Assembly: GCF_002556545.1 (NCBI RefSeq)
Contig: NZ_CP022685.1
Coordinates: 1,426,001 to 1,490,000, forward strand
Length of the DNA: 64,000 nt
Origin: Streptomyces formicae
GTDB lineage: Bacteria > Actinomycetota > Actinomycetes > Streptomycetales > Streptomycetaceae
Direction of reading: 5' to 3'
The notes under the pieces are model-generated. The model did no database searches, was not told the DNA's origin, and saw nothing but the letters and a program-made list of their open reading frames with translations. Numbering within the stretch: position 1 is the stretch's first letter; every line of letters starts with the position of its first letter. A program made the translations under genes and the position numbers. Of this stretch, positions 42,841 to 53,300 are shown piece after piece.

Positions 42841-43944
42841 TCAGTGCTCCTTCGCTACGAGGGTCGCGGTGATGCGCAGGTCGGGGCCGATGCGCACGGT
42901 CTCGCTCATGTCGAGCCGCAACGCTTCGGTGAGGGTGGTGATTCCGCCGCCGGTCAGGGCGGCGGTGCCCGCGCCGAGCAGGACGGGGGCGAGATAGCCG
43001 ATGACGCGGTCGACGGCGCCCGCGGCGACGAAGGCACCGGCGAGCGTCGGGCCGCCTTCCAGGAGCACGGAGCGCACCCCGCGCGCGTGCAGCACGTCGA
43101 GGAGGGCCGGGATGTCCAACCCGCCCTCCGCGCGCGGCAGTCGGACGGTCTCCACGGCTTCGTACGCCACGGCTTCGTACGCGGGGGTGACGTCATCGGC
43201 GACGGCGATCAGTGTCGGCGCCGCGTCGTCCAGGACGCGGGCGCCGGGCGTGACGGCGGTGCCGTTCGTGTCGAGGACGACGCGCAGCGGCTGGGTCGCG
43301 CCCTCGATGCCGCGTACGGCGAGGTGCGGGTCGTCGGCGCGCTGGGTGCCCGAGCCGACCACGACCGCGTCGCACTCGGCGCGCAGCCGGTGGACGTCGG
43401 CGCGGGACTCGGCGGAGGTGATCCAGCGGCTCGTGCCGTCGGCCGCGGCGCTGCGGCCGTCGAGGGTGGCGGCGTACTTCCAGGTGACGTGGGGGCGGCC
43501 GAGCCGCACGGAGGTCAGCCAGGCGGCGTTCCCCTCGGCGGCCTCGGCCTCCAGGAGGCCCTGCTCCACGTCGATCCCCGCCGCGCGCAGGGTGTGCGCG
43601 CCGCCGGTCGCGGTGGGGTTGGGGTCGCCGACCGCGAACACGACGCGGGCGATCCCGGCGTCGATGAGGGCCTGCGCGCAGGGGCCCGTGCGGCCGGTGT
43701 GGTTGCAGGGTTCGAGAGTGACGAGGGCGGTGCCGCCGCGGGCCCGCTCACCGGCCGCGCGCAGGGCGTGCACCTCGGCGTGCGGGCCGCCCGCGCGCTG
43801 GTGCCAGCCCTCGCCGACGGTCTCGCCCGCGGCGTCGAGGACGACGCAGCCGACGACCGGATTGGGGCTCGTGGTTCCGATACCGAGCGCTGCGAGCGCG
43901 AGCGCGCGCCGCAAGGCGGCTGCTTCGGTTACGGCGGTGGCCAC
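42841..43944 (-). CDS. ribD: Bifunctional pyrimidine deaminase/reductase
   Basis: 367 residues. The N-terminal deaminase has zinc motifs PHAEVHALRAAGERA and VTLEPCNHTGRTGPCAQALI. The C-terminal reductase has HVTWKYAATLDGRSAAADGT and VLLEGGPTLAGAFVAAGAVD. It carries out steps two and three from GTP. The GTG start at 43944 has AGGAGG. It is the first gene of the rib operon, directly downstream of the FMN riboswitch. Confidence 0.94.
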   Translation of the reverse strand: MATAVTEAAALRRALALAALGIGTTSPNPVVGCVVLDAAGETVGEGWHQRAGGPHAEVHALRAAGERARGGTALVTLEPCNHTGRTGPCAQALIDAGIARVVFAVGDPNPTATGGAHTLRAAGIDVEQGLLEAEAAEGNAAWLTSVRLGRPHVTWKYAATLDGRSAAADGTSRWITSAESRADVHRLRAECDAVVVGSGTQRADDPHLAVRGIEGATQPLRVVLDTNGTAVTPGARVLDDAAPTLIAVADDVTPAYEAVAYEAVETVRLPRAEGGLDIPALLDVLHARGVRSVLLEGGPTLAGAFVAAGAVDRVIGYLAPVLLGAGTAALTGGGITTLTEALRLDMSETVRIGPDLRITATLVAKEH

Positions 43945-44130
43945 CGGGTCCTCCTGCCTCTTCGGGCACGGACTCCGGGGCCTGTCGATGACGACAGAAC
44001 GTACGGACGAGCACACCGGGAGCGACGCCTGCGCCGGAATGACACCTGTCCCCGGGAAATCCCGAGAACCGTCCCTGGGAAAGCCAGGAACGAGCCACTA
44101 CGACGGCGTGCACGGATGCCCGCCCGCCGC

Positions 44131-44253
44131 GCACTGCCTCCCATCCGGACTTTCACCGTCGGTCCAGGAATTTCACCTGGTCAACCGGTCGCTGGAGGCG
44201 ATCGGGTCGCGGACTGTAACCGCCGGTTCGGAATTACACCGACCCCGGAGTGC
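44131..44253 (-). promoter_or_regulatory. FMN riboswitch (RFN element)
   Basis: On the coding strand, conserved RFN blocks occur in order: GGGGTCGGTGTAATTCCGAA, ACCGGCGGTTACAGTCCGCG, ACCGGTTGACCAGGTGAAAT and GACGGTGAAAGTCCGGATGG, ending in GGGAGGCAGTGC. FMN binding lowers expression of the downstream rib operon. About 190 bases of leader follow before ribD. They include a stem from TTCCTGGCTTTCCCAGG that could act in the expression platform. Confidence 0.95.
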
Positions 44254-44374
44254 GCTGCTTCTGGTACGAGGCCAGTGTGCCACGCCTGATCGTCGGCCAG
44301 GTGAGTGAGCGCCTGTGGCCTGGCTCACAGGGGTCCGGCCGGGTCGGGGGCGCCGAGCCACCGGTCCCCGGGCG

Positions 44375-44390
44375 CTAAGCACTCACTTAG
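44375..44390. promoter_or_regulatory. Inverted repeat upstream of the tetronate genes
   Basis: CTAAG-CACTCA-CTTAG, 5-bp perfect arms, about 90 bp before the first cluster gene. GTGAGTGAGC occurs again at 44301. TetR-type regulators of Streptomyces often bind related sequences. The stretch 44254-44479 divides the riboswitch from the gene cluster and holds no other feature. Confidence 0.4.
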
Positions 44391-44479
44391 GTCAGCTTTA
44401 GAGATCCTCCCCAGACTCCTGGAGACCGGCCCGGGCCAGAGGCGCCCGCCGCCACGGGAGCCTGGGAGGAATCCTCTCC

Positions 44480-45268
44480 GTGAACACTCCGAACGTCCGT
44501 CCGTCCCCACCGGCGCGGGAGCGCCTGCACACGCTCTACTTCCTGGCCGGCATCCGGTCGTTCTCGCCCGTCCACCTGGACACCGACGTCGAGATGGACG
44601 GGGTGCTCGCGCACCGCGCGGCCACGGCCACCGAGGCGGGGCGCTACTCCGTGGTGACCTACGTGCTGCACACCGCCGCGCGGGTGCTCAAGGAGCATCC
44701 GCACGCGAACGCGGCCCTGCACGGCCGGTTCCGGCCGAGGGTCGCCGAGTACGCGTCGGTCAACGGCAAGCTCGCGCTCGACGCGACGCTGGCCGGGCGG
44801 CGCGTGGTGCTCTCCACGGTCTTCCCCGGCCTCGAACGCGCCGACCTGGACGAGATCCAGCGTCAGGTGAACCACTACCGGGACGCGGACGCCGACACGA
44901 TGCCCGAGTTCGCCGGGGTGCGCGCGCTGCACAAGGTGCCGCGCTGGCTCGGCGGGCGGCTCTTCCGGCGCACGGTGGGCCCGCTCTCGGCACGGGCGGA
45001 GCGGCTCGGCACCTTCTCGGTGTCCTCGCTCGGCCACCGGCCCGTGGACGGATTCCACTCGGTCGGCGGCACCACCGTGACGCTCGGCGTGGGGCGCATC
45101 GCCGATCGGCCCGTGGTGCGGGACGGCGCGGTGGTCGTCGCCCCCGTCATGCGCCTCAGCCTCACCTTCGACCACCGCGTGATCGACGGTGCGGAGGCCG
45201 CGGACGTGCTCGGCGAGATCAAGGACGGGCTCGAGGGCTACAAGCCCACAGGGGGAGAAGGATCATGA
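44480..45268 (+). CDS. E2-type acyltransferase without lipoyl domain (Agg4-like)
   Basis: 262 residues matching only the catalytic domain of 2-oxoacid dehydrogenase E2 proteins; lipoyl and peripheral-subunit-binding domains are absent. The active-site motif is FDHRVIDGAEAA (HxxxDG); SVSSLGHRPVDGFHSVGGTT corresponds to the region before it. In agglomerin synthesis the equivalent Agg4 acetylates the hydroxymethyl of the tetronate ring. It is the first gene of a seven-gene coupled operon; GGGAGG precedes the GTG start by ten bases. The acyl donor (acetyl-CoA) is inferred from the family. Confidence 0.88.
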   Translation: MNTPNVRPSPPARERLHTLYFLAGIRSFSPVHLDTDVEMDGVLAHRAATATEAGRYSVVTYVLHTAARVLKEHPHANAALHGRFRPRVAEYASVNGKLALDATLAGRRVVLSTVFPGLERADLDEIQRQVNHYRDADADTMPEFAGVRALHKVPRWLGGRLFRRTVGPLSARAERLGTFSVSSLGHRPVDGFHSVGGTTVTLGVGRIADRPVVRDGAVVVAPVMRLSLTFDHRVIDGAEAADVLGEIKDGLEGYKPTGGEGS

Positions 45269-46293
45269 ACGACATCGCGGAACTCAAGCAGTTCATCACC
45301 GTCCACGCCAAGGCCCAGAACCTGCCGCAGGAGCTGTACGAGGGCGTTCTGGAGCGGGTGAGTCACGACGGTCGGGGGCCGGGCTCCTGGGCGCACGAGT
45401 GGTCGGCGGCCGCCGAGCGGCTGCAAGGCGACGACAGTCAGCTGCTGCTCGCGTTCCTCTGCCACAACATGGCCAGGTTCCCCTTCGTGGACGGGCCCGC
45501 GCGCCAGGACGCCGAGGCGGCTCGGCTCGCCGTCTTCGAGCGGTGGCGGCAGTCGCAGAAGGATGTCGAGCCGGTCCATGTCGCCCTGGCGGGCGGCGAG
45601 TTCACGGCGTGGGCCAGCGGTCTCGACACCGCGGCGAGCAAGCCGCTGCTCGTCGTGATGGGCGGCATCGTGAGCACCAAGGAGCAGTGGGCGCCGATCC
45701 TGCTCCAGGCCGAACTGCTCGGCATGGCCATGGTGGTGACCGAACTGCCCGGCGTGGGCGGGAACACGCTGCCGTACGACGTGGACGGCTGGCGGATGCT
45801 GCCCGCCCTGCTCGACGCGGTCGCCGACCGGGCCGACGTCTCCCGGACGTACGCCGTGGCCAACAGCTTCAGCGGGCACCTGGCGCTGCGCGCCGCGACC
45901 CGGGACGAACGGCTGCGCGGCATCGTCACGACCGGCGCGCCCGTCAGCGACTTCTTCACGGACGCCGCGTGGCAGGGGCAGTTGCCCCGGATCACGGTGG
46001 ACACCCTCGTCCGGCTGACCGGCGCCGCGCCCGGGCGGCTGCACGAGGTGCTGCGCGCCTGGGCGCTGACCGACGCGGAGCTGTCCGGCCTGGAGATCCC
46101 GGTCGCCTACACCGCGAGCCTGCGCGACGAGATCATCCCCGCCGGTGACGTCGACGCGCTGAAGAAGCACGTGCGCGGGCTGAGCCTCAACGAGTTCGAC
46201 GACGTCCACGCCTCGCCCGCGCACGTCGAGCAGACCATGCAGTGGACCGTCGAGTCCCTGATCAAGATGCTCGCCGACCCCGCGTCGGCATGA
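45265..46293 (+). CDS. Alpha/beta hydrolase-fold eliminating enzyme (Agg5-like)
   Basis: 342 residues. An N-terminal helical cap is followed by an alpha/beta hydrolase core of the FrsA-like type: LLVVMGGIVSTKEQWAPILL, VVTELPGVGGNTLPY and the nucleophile elbow VANSFSGHLALRA. The elbow is N-S-F-S-G where G-x-S-x-G is usual. Late Asp and His candidates are YTASLRDEIIPAG and FDDVHASPAHVEQT. In agglomerin synthesis Agg5 removes acetate from the acetylated tetronate to give the exocyclic double bond. The ATG overlaps the previous stop (ATGA). Confidence 0.85.
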   Translation: MNDIAELKQFITVHAKAQNLPQELYEGVLERVSHDGRGPGSWAHEWSAAAERLQGDDSQLLLAFLCHNMARFPFVDGPARQDAEAARLAVFERWRQSQKDVEPVHVALAGGEFTAWASGLDTAASKPLLVVMGGIVSTKEQWAPILLQAELLGMAMVVTELPGVGGNTLPYDVDGWRMLPALLDAVADRADVSRTYAVANSFSGHLALRAATRDERLRGIVTTGAPVSDFFTDAAWQGQLPRITVDTLVRLTGAAPGRLHEVLRAWALTDAELSGLEIPVAYTASLRDEIIPAGDVDALKKHVRGLSLNEFDDVHASPAHVEQTMQWTVESLIKMLADPASA

Positions 46294-46332
46294 CCACCTC
46301 CCCCGTACACCACCCCTGAGAGAGGCGACAGG

Positions 46333-47361
46333 ATGGACGTCGCAGACATACACATCCTCTCGGTCGGCACCGCGCTCCCCGGTCCTCCGGTGGACAACGC
46401 GACGCTGGCCGGGCACTTCGGCATGGGCGACATCTGGGAGCAGTGGATCGACGCGTTCGTCGGCACCCGCACCCGGCACCTCGCCGTCGACCTGGAGTCC
46501 GGGCAGGTCAGCCACTCGCTGGCCGATCTCGGCGAGAGCGCGGCGCGCCAGGCCCTCGAGCGGGCCGGGCTCGACCCCATCGACATCGACGTGGTGGTGC
46601 TCAACACCGCGACGCCCGACCAGCTCATGCCGACCACGGCGAACATCGTCGCGGACCGGCTCGGCATCAACAACATCCCCACCTATCAGGTGCAGTCGGG
46701 CTGCTCGGGCGCCGTGCAGGCCATCGAGCTCGGGCGGCTGCTGCTGCTCGCGGGCGGCCACCGCACGGCGCTCGTCATCGGCGGCGACCTCTGCGCACGG
46801 TTCTTCGACCCCAAGACCGACCTCAACGCGCTGCCGCCGGGCGAGCTGGTGAACATGGTGCTGTTCGGGGACGGCGCGGGCGCGGTCGTGCTCAGCACCG
46901 AGCCGACGCCCGGCGCGACCCTGCTGCGCTCCCCCGTCAGCCGGTTCACCGGTCTGGGGCGGGCCCCGGGGCAGGCCCTCGAATGGTTCGGCGCCACCGA
47001 CCAGGACGGCAGGCCGTTCGCGGTGGAGGACTACAAGGCCATCGAGGAGCACGTGCCCGAGATGGCCGCCGAGATCCTCGACGAGCTCCTGGACGAACTG
47101 GACTGGGACCGCGCCGACCTCACCCATCTGCTGCCGCCCCAGCTCTCCGGGAAGATGACCCGGACGATCATGGAACGGCTCGGCGACCTGCCCCTGCGCG
47201 AGATCAGCTGCGTCGCCGACACCGGCAACACCGGCAACGGCCTGCCCTACCTCCAACTGGAGCGCGCGGTGGCCGAGATGGGGCCCGGCGACCGGGCCAT
47301 CGGCATCGCGATCGAGTCCAGCAAGTGGATCACCTCCGGCTACGCCCTCGAAAGGCTCTGA
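46333..47361 (+). CDS. KSIII-like tetronate-forming synthase (Agg3-like)
   Basis: 342 residues, FabH fold. The nucleophilic Cys124 is in VQSGCSGAVQAIELG; VLFGDGAGAVVLS follows. The Asn loop is DTGNTGNGLPY. At the place of the FabH His (HQAN) the sequence reads LPPQLSGK (Pro269 for His). In agglomerin and RK-682 synthesis this enzyme joins glyceryl-ACP to the beta-ketoacyl chain, forming both C-C and C-O bonds of the tetronate and freeing the polyketide. It sits 39 bp after the hydrolase gene and 5 bp before the FkbH-like gene. Confidence 0.88.
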   Translation: MDVADIHILSVGTALPGPPVDNATLAGHFGMGDIWEQWIDAFVGTRTRHLAVDLESGQVSHSLADLGESAARQALERAGLDPIDIDVVVLNTATPDQLMPTTANIVADRLGINNIPTYQVQSGCSGAVQAIELGRLLLLAGGHRTALVIGGDLCARFFDPKTDLNALPPGELVNMVLFGDGAGAVVLSTEPTPGATLLRSPVSRFTGLGRAPGQALEWFGATDQDGRPFAVEDYKAIEEHVPEMAAEILDELLDELDWDRADLTHLLPPQLSGKMTRTIMERLGDLPLREISCVADTGNTGNGLPYLQLERAVAEMGPGDRAIGIAIESSKWITSGYALERL

Positions 47362-47366
47362 CCCGC

Positions 47367-49295
47367 ATGTCCGAGGAACTGTCCGAGCTGCACCGGCAGG
47401 GCCGCGTCGCCGCCGCGTACCCGCGGGTGCGCGCCTTGCTCGCCGAGGCGGGTGATGCCGGGCTGCGCCGCGCGGGGCAGCTGCTGGCCCGTACCGACCC
47501 GGACGACGTGCTGCGCGAGCACCCGGGCACGCCCGTGGTGTCCGTGGCCGTGACCGGCAACAGCGTCGTGTCCGGGCTCGTCGCGCCCATGACGGCCGAA
47601 CTCGCCCGGCACGGGCTCCTGTTGCGGCCGCACGTCGCCGACTTCAACTCCTACGTCTTCGACCTCTCCGACCCCGGCAGCGAGCTGTACGCGGCCGGAG
47701 CCGACCTGGTGGTCTGCGCCCTCGACGCCAGCGTCGTCTTCGACGAGGTGCCCGTCCAGTGGCGTCCCGACGACGTCGAACGCGTCTTCGCGGGCAAGGT
47801 CGAACTGCTCGCCAAGCTCGCCGCGACCTTCGCCTCCGTCGGGCGCGGCACGCTGGTGCTCAACACCCTGCCGCTGCCGCGCGAGCGGGCCGCCGAACTC
47901 GTCGGGCACCGCGACCGCGCGCTGCTCGGCGCCGTGTGGCGCGAGGCCAACGCGCGCCTGCTGCGCCTGGCCGCCGACCAGCCCTCGCTCGCGGTCCTGG
48001 ACCTGGAGCCGCTGCTCTCCACCGGGCTCCCGCTGCGCGACGCGCGCCTCGGCACCTACGCCAAGACCCAGTTCTCCCCCGAGATCACCGCACGCTACGC
48101 ACGCGAACTGGCCCATCTGGCGCGCGGGTTGACGGGCCGGGCCAAGAAGGCCCTCGTCCTCGACCTGGACAACACCACCTGGGGCGGGATCCTCGGCGAC
48201 GACGGGATCGAGGGCATCGAGGTCGCGGGCAGCTACCGGGGCGAGGCGTTCCGCGCCCTGCAACGGACGGCCAAGCAGCTCGCCGCGCAGGGCGTGCTGC
48301 TCGCCGCGGTCAGCAAGAACGACATCGAGCCCGTGACGCAGGTCCTGCGCGAGCACCCCGACATGACGCTGCGCGAGGACGACTTCGTGCGCGTCGTCGC
48401 CAACTGGGCGCCCAAGCACGAGAACCTGCGCGCGCTCGCCGCCGATCTCAACCTGGGCATCGACAGCTTCGTGTTCGCCGACGACAGCGCGTACGAATGC
48501 GGTCTGGTGCGCAGGGAGCTGCCCGAGGTCACCGTCCTGCACCTGGACGACGACCCCGCCCTGCACGTGGAGCGCGTCCTCGCGGACGACTGGTTCGCGG
48601 TCCCCGACGTCACCACGGACGACCTCAAGCGCCCCGAGCGCTACCGCGAGGAGCTGGTCCGCAAGGACTTCCTGGACAGCTTCTCCTCGCTGGAGGACTA
48701 TCTGCGCGAGCTGGAGGTCAGCGTCGAGCTGGCCGCCGCGCGCCCGGCCGACCTGGCCAGGGTCTCCCAGATCACCCTGCGCACCAACCAGTTCAACCTC
48801 ACCACGCGGCGGCTCCAGCAGGGCGACGTCGAGGCGCTCGCGGACTCCCCCGACGCCCATGTGCTCACCATCCGCTCCAGCGACAGGTTCGGTGACAACG
48901 GCGTGGTCGGGGCGGTCCTCGTCGCCGCCGACGGGCCCGTGTGGCGCATCGACAACTTCCTGCTCAGCTGCCGGGTGTTCTCCCGTGGCATCGAGCAGAC
49001 CTGCCTGAGCGCGGTGCTCGAACACGCCCGTGACCACGGCGCGCGGGAGGTCGTCGCCGAGTACCGGGCCTCCGCCAAGAACCGCAAGGTCCGCGACTTC
49101 TACCCGCGCAACGGCTTCGTGGCGCGGGCCGGAGACGACGCCGAGGGTGCTTCCGCGGACGCCTCCGAGGACGTGCTCCTCTTCCGCCACGACCTGGCCG
49201 AGATCGCCGGACCGCCCGCGCACGTCCGGCTCACCCGAGCAATCACCCGATCCGACGCCCCGTCCATCGAGGACCCCGAAGGGAACCGACCGTGA
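47367..49295 (+). CDS. FkbH-like glyceryl-ACP synthase (Agg1-like)
   Basis: 642 residues. An N-terminal SGNH-like region is followed by the HAD phosphatase domain with ALVLDLDNTTWGGILGDDGI (nucleophile Asp266) and FVFADDSAYECGLVRRELPE. A C-terminal GNAT-like part (LRTNQFNLTTRRL, FLLSCRVFSRGIEQTCL) completes the protein. FkbH proteins dephosphorylate 1,3-bisphosphoglycerate and load the glyceryl group on an ACP. The common DxDNTLWGG motif has Thr for Leu. The stop TGA overlaps the GTG/ATG start of the ACP gene. Confidence 0.92.
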   Translation: MSEELSELHRQGRVAAAYPRVRALLAEAGDAGLRRAGQLLARTDPDDVLREHPGTPVVSVAVTGNSVVSGLVAPMTAELARHGLLLRPHVADFNSYVFDLSDPGSELYAAGADLVVCALDASVVFDEVPVQWRPDDVERVFAGKVELLAKLAATFASVGRGTLVLNTLPLPRERAAELVGHRDRALLGAVWREANARLLRLAADQPSLAVLDLEPLLSTGLPLRDARLGTYAKTQFSPEITARYARELAHLARGLTGRAKKALVLDLDNTTWGGILGDDGIEGIEVAGSYRGEAFRALQRTAKQLAAQGVLLAAVSKNDIEPVTQVLREHPDMTLREDDFVRVVANWAPKHENLRALAADLNLGIDSFVFADDSAYECGLVRRELPEVTVLHLDDDPALHVERVLADDWFAVPDVTTDDLKRPERYREELVRKDFLDSFSSLEDYLRELEVSVELAAARPADLARVSQITLRTNQFNLTTRRLQQGDVEALADSPDAHVLTIRSSDRFGDNGVVGAVLVAADGPVWRIDNFLLSCRVFSRGIEQTCLSAVLEHARDHGAREVVAEYRASAKNRKVRDFYPRNGFVARAGDDAEGASADASEDVLLFRHDLAEIAGPPAHVRLTRAITRSDAPSIEDPEGNRP

Positions 49296-49522
49296 TGACC
49301 ATTGACGAGTTCGTCGATCTTGTGGGGGACGAGACCGGGCTGCCGGTCACCACCGACGACGCGGCCACCGGCTTCGACCAACTGCCCGGCTGGGACTCCC
49401 TCCAACTGCTCGTGCTGCTCACCGCGCTCGAACGCGAGACGGGCCGCAGGGTCTCCCTGCCCGAGGTGCTCGAGTCGGGGAGCCTGGCGGACATCTACCG
49501 CGTGGTGACGGCGGCGGCATGA
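49292..49522 (+). CDS. Free-standing acyl carrier protein (Agg2-like)
   Basis: 76 residues. The 4'-phosphopantetheine site is LPGWDSLQLLVLLTALE (Ser36). It is the expected carrier of the glyceryl unit made by the FkbH-like enzyme, supplied to the KSIII. The start is GTG 49292 or ATG 49295, next codon. Coupled on both sides: its end overlaps the thioesterase start (ATGA). Confidence 0.92.
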   Translation: MMTIDEFVDLVGDETGLPVTTDDAATGFDQLPGWDSLQLLVLLTALERETGRRVSLPEVLESGSLADIYRVVTAAA

Positions 49523-50322
49523 CCGCCCGCGCGGGATACGCCCCCGAAGGCACCGCGTACCTGCTGCCGCGACAGCCGGACCCGGGCTCGGCCCGGATCC
49601 GGCTGCTCTGCTTCCACCACGCGGGCGGGGCCGCGTCCCTCTTCGCGGGCTGGCAGCGGGCGTTCCACGCCGACGACGTCGCGGTCGTGCCCGTGCAGCT
49701 GCCGGGGCGCGAGCACCTGTCCGACCACCCCGCACACCGCGACGCGGCCGAGCTCGTCGCCGGTCTCGACGCCGGGCTCGGCCCGCTGCTCGACCTGCCG
49801 CACGCCTTCTACGGGCACAGCATGGGCGGTCTGATCGCGCACGCACTCGCCGACCACAGGCACCGCAGGGGCGCGCGGACACCGGAGCTGCTCGCGGTGG
49901 GCGCGATGTCCGCCCCGCACCTGGAGCGGCCGGTGGCGGCGGTGCGGGGCGCGTCGGACACGGAACTCGTCCAGTGGATGATCGAGGTCGGCGGGGTGCC
50001 CGACCTCGTCCTGCGCTATCCGCAGTGGCTGGCGAAGGCCGCGGCGCTGCTCCGCGCCGATCTGCTGCTCGGCGGCGACTCCGCCGGCCTGGCGCGCGAC
50101 AGCGTGCCGCTGCCCTGCCCGATCCACGTGCTCACCGGCTCCCGCGACCCCCTCCTCACCCCGGAGGGGGCCGCCGCGTGGGCCCGCTACACCACCGCAG
50201 GCTGCCGGGTGCACGAGATGCCCGGCGGCCATTTCTTCACCAGGGAACACAGCGGGGCGGTGACCGGGCTTCTCAGCAGGCTGCTCGCCGCCCGCCCCGG
50301 CAAAGGAGTTGAGCGCCCGTGA
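49519..50322 (+). CDS. Type II thioesterase
   Basis: 267 residues, alpha/beta hydrolase of the editing TEII class: [35 protein letters not shown] (nucleophile Ser), [11 protein letters not shown] (Asp) and [12 protein letters not shown] (His). It removes stalled or wrong acyl groups from PKS carrier proteins; the product chain itself is probably released by tetronate formation. Its stop overlaps the GTG start of the PKS gene. Confidence 0.93.
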   Translation: MTARAGYAPEGTAYLLPRQPDPGSARIRLLCFHHAGGAASLFAGWQRAFHADDVAVVPVQLPGREHLSDHPAHRDAAELVAGLDAGLGPLLDLPHAFYGHSMGGLIAHALADHRHRRGARTPELLAVGAMSAPHLERPVAAVRGASDTELVQWMIEVGGVPDLVLRYPQWLAKAAALLRADLLLGGDSAGLARDSVPLPCPIHVLTGSRDPLLTPEGAAAWARYTTAGCRVHEMPGGHFFTREHSGAVTGLLSRLLAARPGKGVERP

Positions 50323-53300
50323 CGGGCAACACCGCAGGCAGGGCCACCACGGCCGACACCGACAACGAGGCCAAGCTCGTCGCCTATCTGCAGCGGGTGA
50401 CGGTCGATCTGCACGAGACCCGCCGCAGGCTCGGCGAGGTGCAGGAGCGGGGCCGGGAGCCGATCGCGATCACCGGCATGGCCTGCCGCTTCCCCGGCGG
50501 GGTGCGCAGCCCCGAGGAGCTGTGGGACCTCGTCGCGAACGGCACCGACGCGATAGGCCCCTTCCCCACCGACCGCGGCTGGGACGTGGAGAAGCTGTAC
50601 GACCCCGATCCCGACGCGGTCGGCACCACGTACACCCGGCAGGGCGGATTCCTGCACGACGCCGCCGACTTCGACGCCTCCTTCTTCGGCCTCAGCCCGC
50701 GTGAGGCGGCGGCCACCGACCCGCAGCAGCGGCTGCTCCTGGAGACCTCCTGGGAGGCGGTCGAGCGGGCCGGGATCGACCCCGCCACCCTGCGCGGCAC
50801 CGGCACCGGTGTGTTCATGGGCGTCATGTACAACGACTACGCGAGCCGCCTGCGGCCCGTCCCCGACGGCTACGAGGGGTACATCGGCAGCGGCAGCGCG
50901 GGCAGTGTGGCGTCCGGCCGCATCTCGTACACCCTGGGCCTGGAAGGTCCCGCCGTCTCCGTCGACACCGCCTGCTCCTCGTCCCTGACCGCGCTGCACC
51001 TGGCGATCCGTGCGCTGCGCGCGGGCGAGTGCTCGCTGGCGCTCGTGGGCGGGGTCAGCGTGATGTCGACGCCGGGCGTGTTCGTCGAGTTCAGCCGCCA
51101 GCGCGGGCTCGCGTCCGACGGGCGCTGCAAGGCGTTCTCGGCGTCCGCCGACGGGGCGGGCTGGAGCGAGGGCGCGGGCGTCCTGCTCGTCGAACGGCTC
51201 TCGGACGCGCAGCGGCTCGGCCATCCCGTCCTCGCCGTCGTCCGCGGTTCCGCCGTCAACCAGGACGGCGCGAGCAACGGCCTCACCGCGCCCAACGGCC
51301 CGTCCCAGGAACGGGTGATCGGCCAGGCGCTCGCCGACAGCGGTCTCACCGCCGACCGGATCGACGCCATCGAGGGCCACGGCACGGGCACCACGCTCGG
51401 CGACCCGATCGAGGCGCGCGCCCTGCTCGCCACCTACGGTCCCGGGCGCCCCGCGGACCGGCCCGCCTGGCTGGGCTCCCTCAAGTCGAACATCGGGCAC
51501 ACCCAGGCGGCCGCGGGAGTGGGCGGCATCATCAAGATGGTGATGGCCATGCGCAACGGCGTCCTGCCGCGCAGCCTGTACTCCGAGCAGCCGTCACCCC
51601 ACGTCGACTGGTCGGCGGGGAACGTCAAGCTCCTGTCCGCTGCCAGGCCCTGGCAGCGCGACGGCGAGCGGCCGCGCCGCGCCGCCGTGTCCTCCTTCGG
51701 GATCAGCGGCACCAACGCGCACGTCATCGTGGAGGAGGCGCCCGCGCCCAAGGCGGCCGCCGAACAGAGCGGCGAGGGAACCGATGCGCCCGCCGTGCTG
51801 CCCTGGCTCCTCTCGGGCCGCTCGGCCGAAGCGGTGCGCGCCCAGGCGGCACGCCTCCTCGAAGGCACCGCGCGGACCGGCGCCGACGCCTGCCCCGATC
51901 CGCACCCGGCGGCCGTGGCCCGCGCGCTCGCCACCGGGCGCACCGCCTTCGACCACCGCGCCGCGGTCGTCGGCCGCGACACCGACGCGCTGCGCGCCGC
52001 CCTGACCCGGCTCGCCGCCGGGGAGAGCGCACCCGACGTCGTACGAGGCGTCCGCCGCCCCGGCGACGCGGCGAGGCCCGCCGTCCTGTTCACCGGCCAG
52101 GGCTCCCAACGCCCCGGCATGGGGCGTGAGTTGTACGAGGAGCTGCCCGCGTTCGCGCGGGCGCTCGACGAGACGTGCGCGGCCCTCGACCCGCACCTCG
52201 AACGGCCGCTGCGCGACGTGCTGTTCGCGGCGCCCGGCAGCCCCGAGGCCGAGCTCCTCGACCGCACCGACTGGACGCAGCCCGCGCTCTTCGCCGTCGA
52301 GGTCTCCCTGTACCGGCTCGTGGAACAGTGGGGCATCCGCCCCGGGCAGCTCATCGGGCACTCGGTCGGCGGGATCGCCGCCGCGCACGTGGCCGGGGTC
52401 TTCTCGCTCGCCGACACCGCCCGGCTGATCACGGCTCGCGGCCGGCTGATGCGCGAACTCCCCCCGGGCGGCTCGATGCTGGCGGTCCAGGCGTCCGAGG
52501 AGGCGCTGCTCGACCTCGTGGAGAAGTTCGAGGGGATCGCCGTCGGCGCGGTCAACGGGCCCGACGCCTCGGTCCTCTCCGGTGACGCCGATGAACTGCG
52601 CCGCGCCGCCACCCTGCTGCGCAAGCAGGGCGTCAAGACCAAGCGGCTGCGGGTCAGCCACGCGTTCCACTCGCAGCTGATGGACCCGATGCTGCCCGAG
52701 TTCCGCCGCGTCGCCGAGTCGGTCGAATACCACGAGCCGACGCTGACCGTGGTCTCCGACCTGACCGGGGAGATCGCGGGGCCCGGCGTGCTCACCGACC
52801 CCGAGTACTGGGTGCGGCACGCGCGCGGCACCGTCCGCTTCGGCGACGGCGTCCGCGCACTGCGGGAGAACAACGCGGGGATCTTCCTGGAGCTGGGCCC
52901 CGACGCGGTGCTCACCCCGCTCGCGCAGACCGCCCTGCCCGCCGAACCCGCCGGGGAACGGGCCGTGTTCGTGCCCGCGCTGCGCCGCGACAGGGCGGAG
53001 GCCCCGAGCCTGCTCGCGGCCGTGGCGCAGTTGCACACGTACGGCACGGCCGTGGACTGGCCGACCGTCCTGGACGGCGCCCCCTCGGACCATGTCGACC
53101 TGCCCACCTACCCGTTCCAGCGACGCCGTCACTGGCTCGACGAGGTCGAGGAGGCACCGGCCGCGGGCGGGACTCCTGGGTCCGGCGCCACCGCCGACGA
53201 CGCGTTCTGGACGGCGATCACGGAATCCGACCTCGACTCGCTGACCGACGCGCTCGCGCTGGACGCGGAGGACCACCCGGCGCTCCGTGCGATCCTGCCG

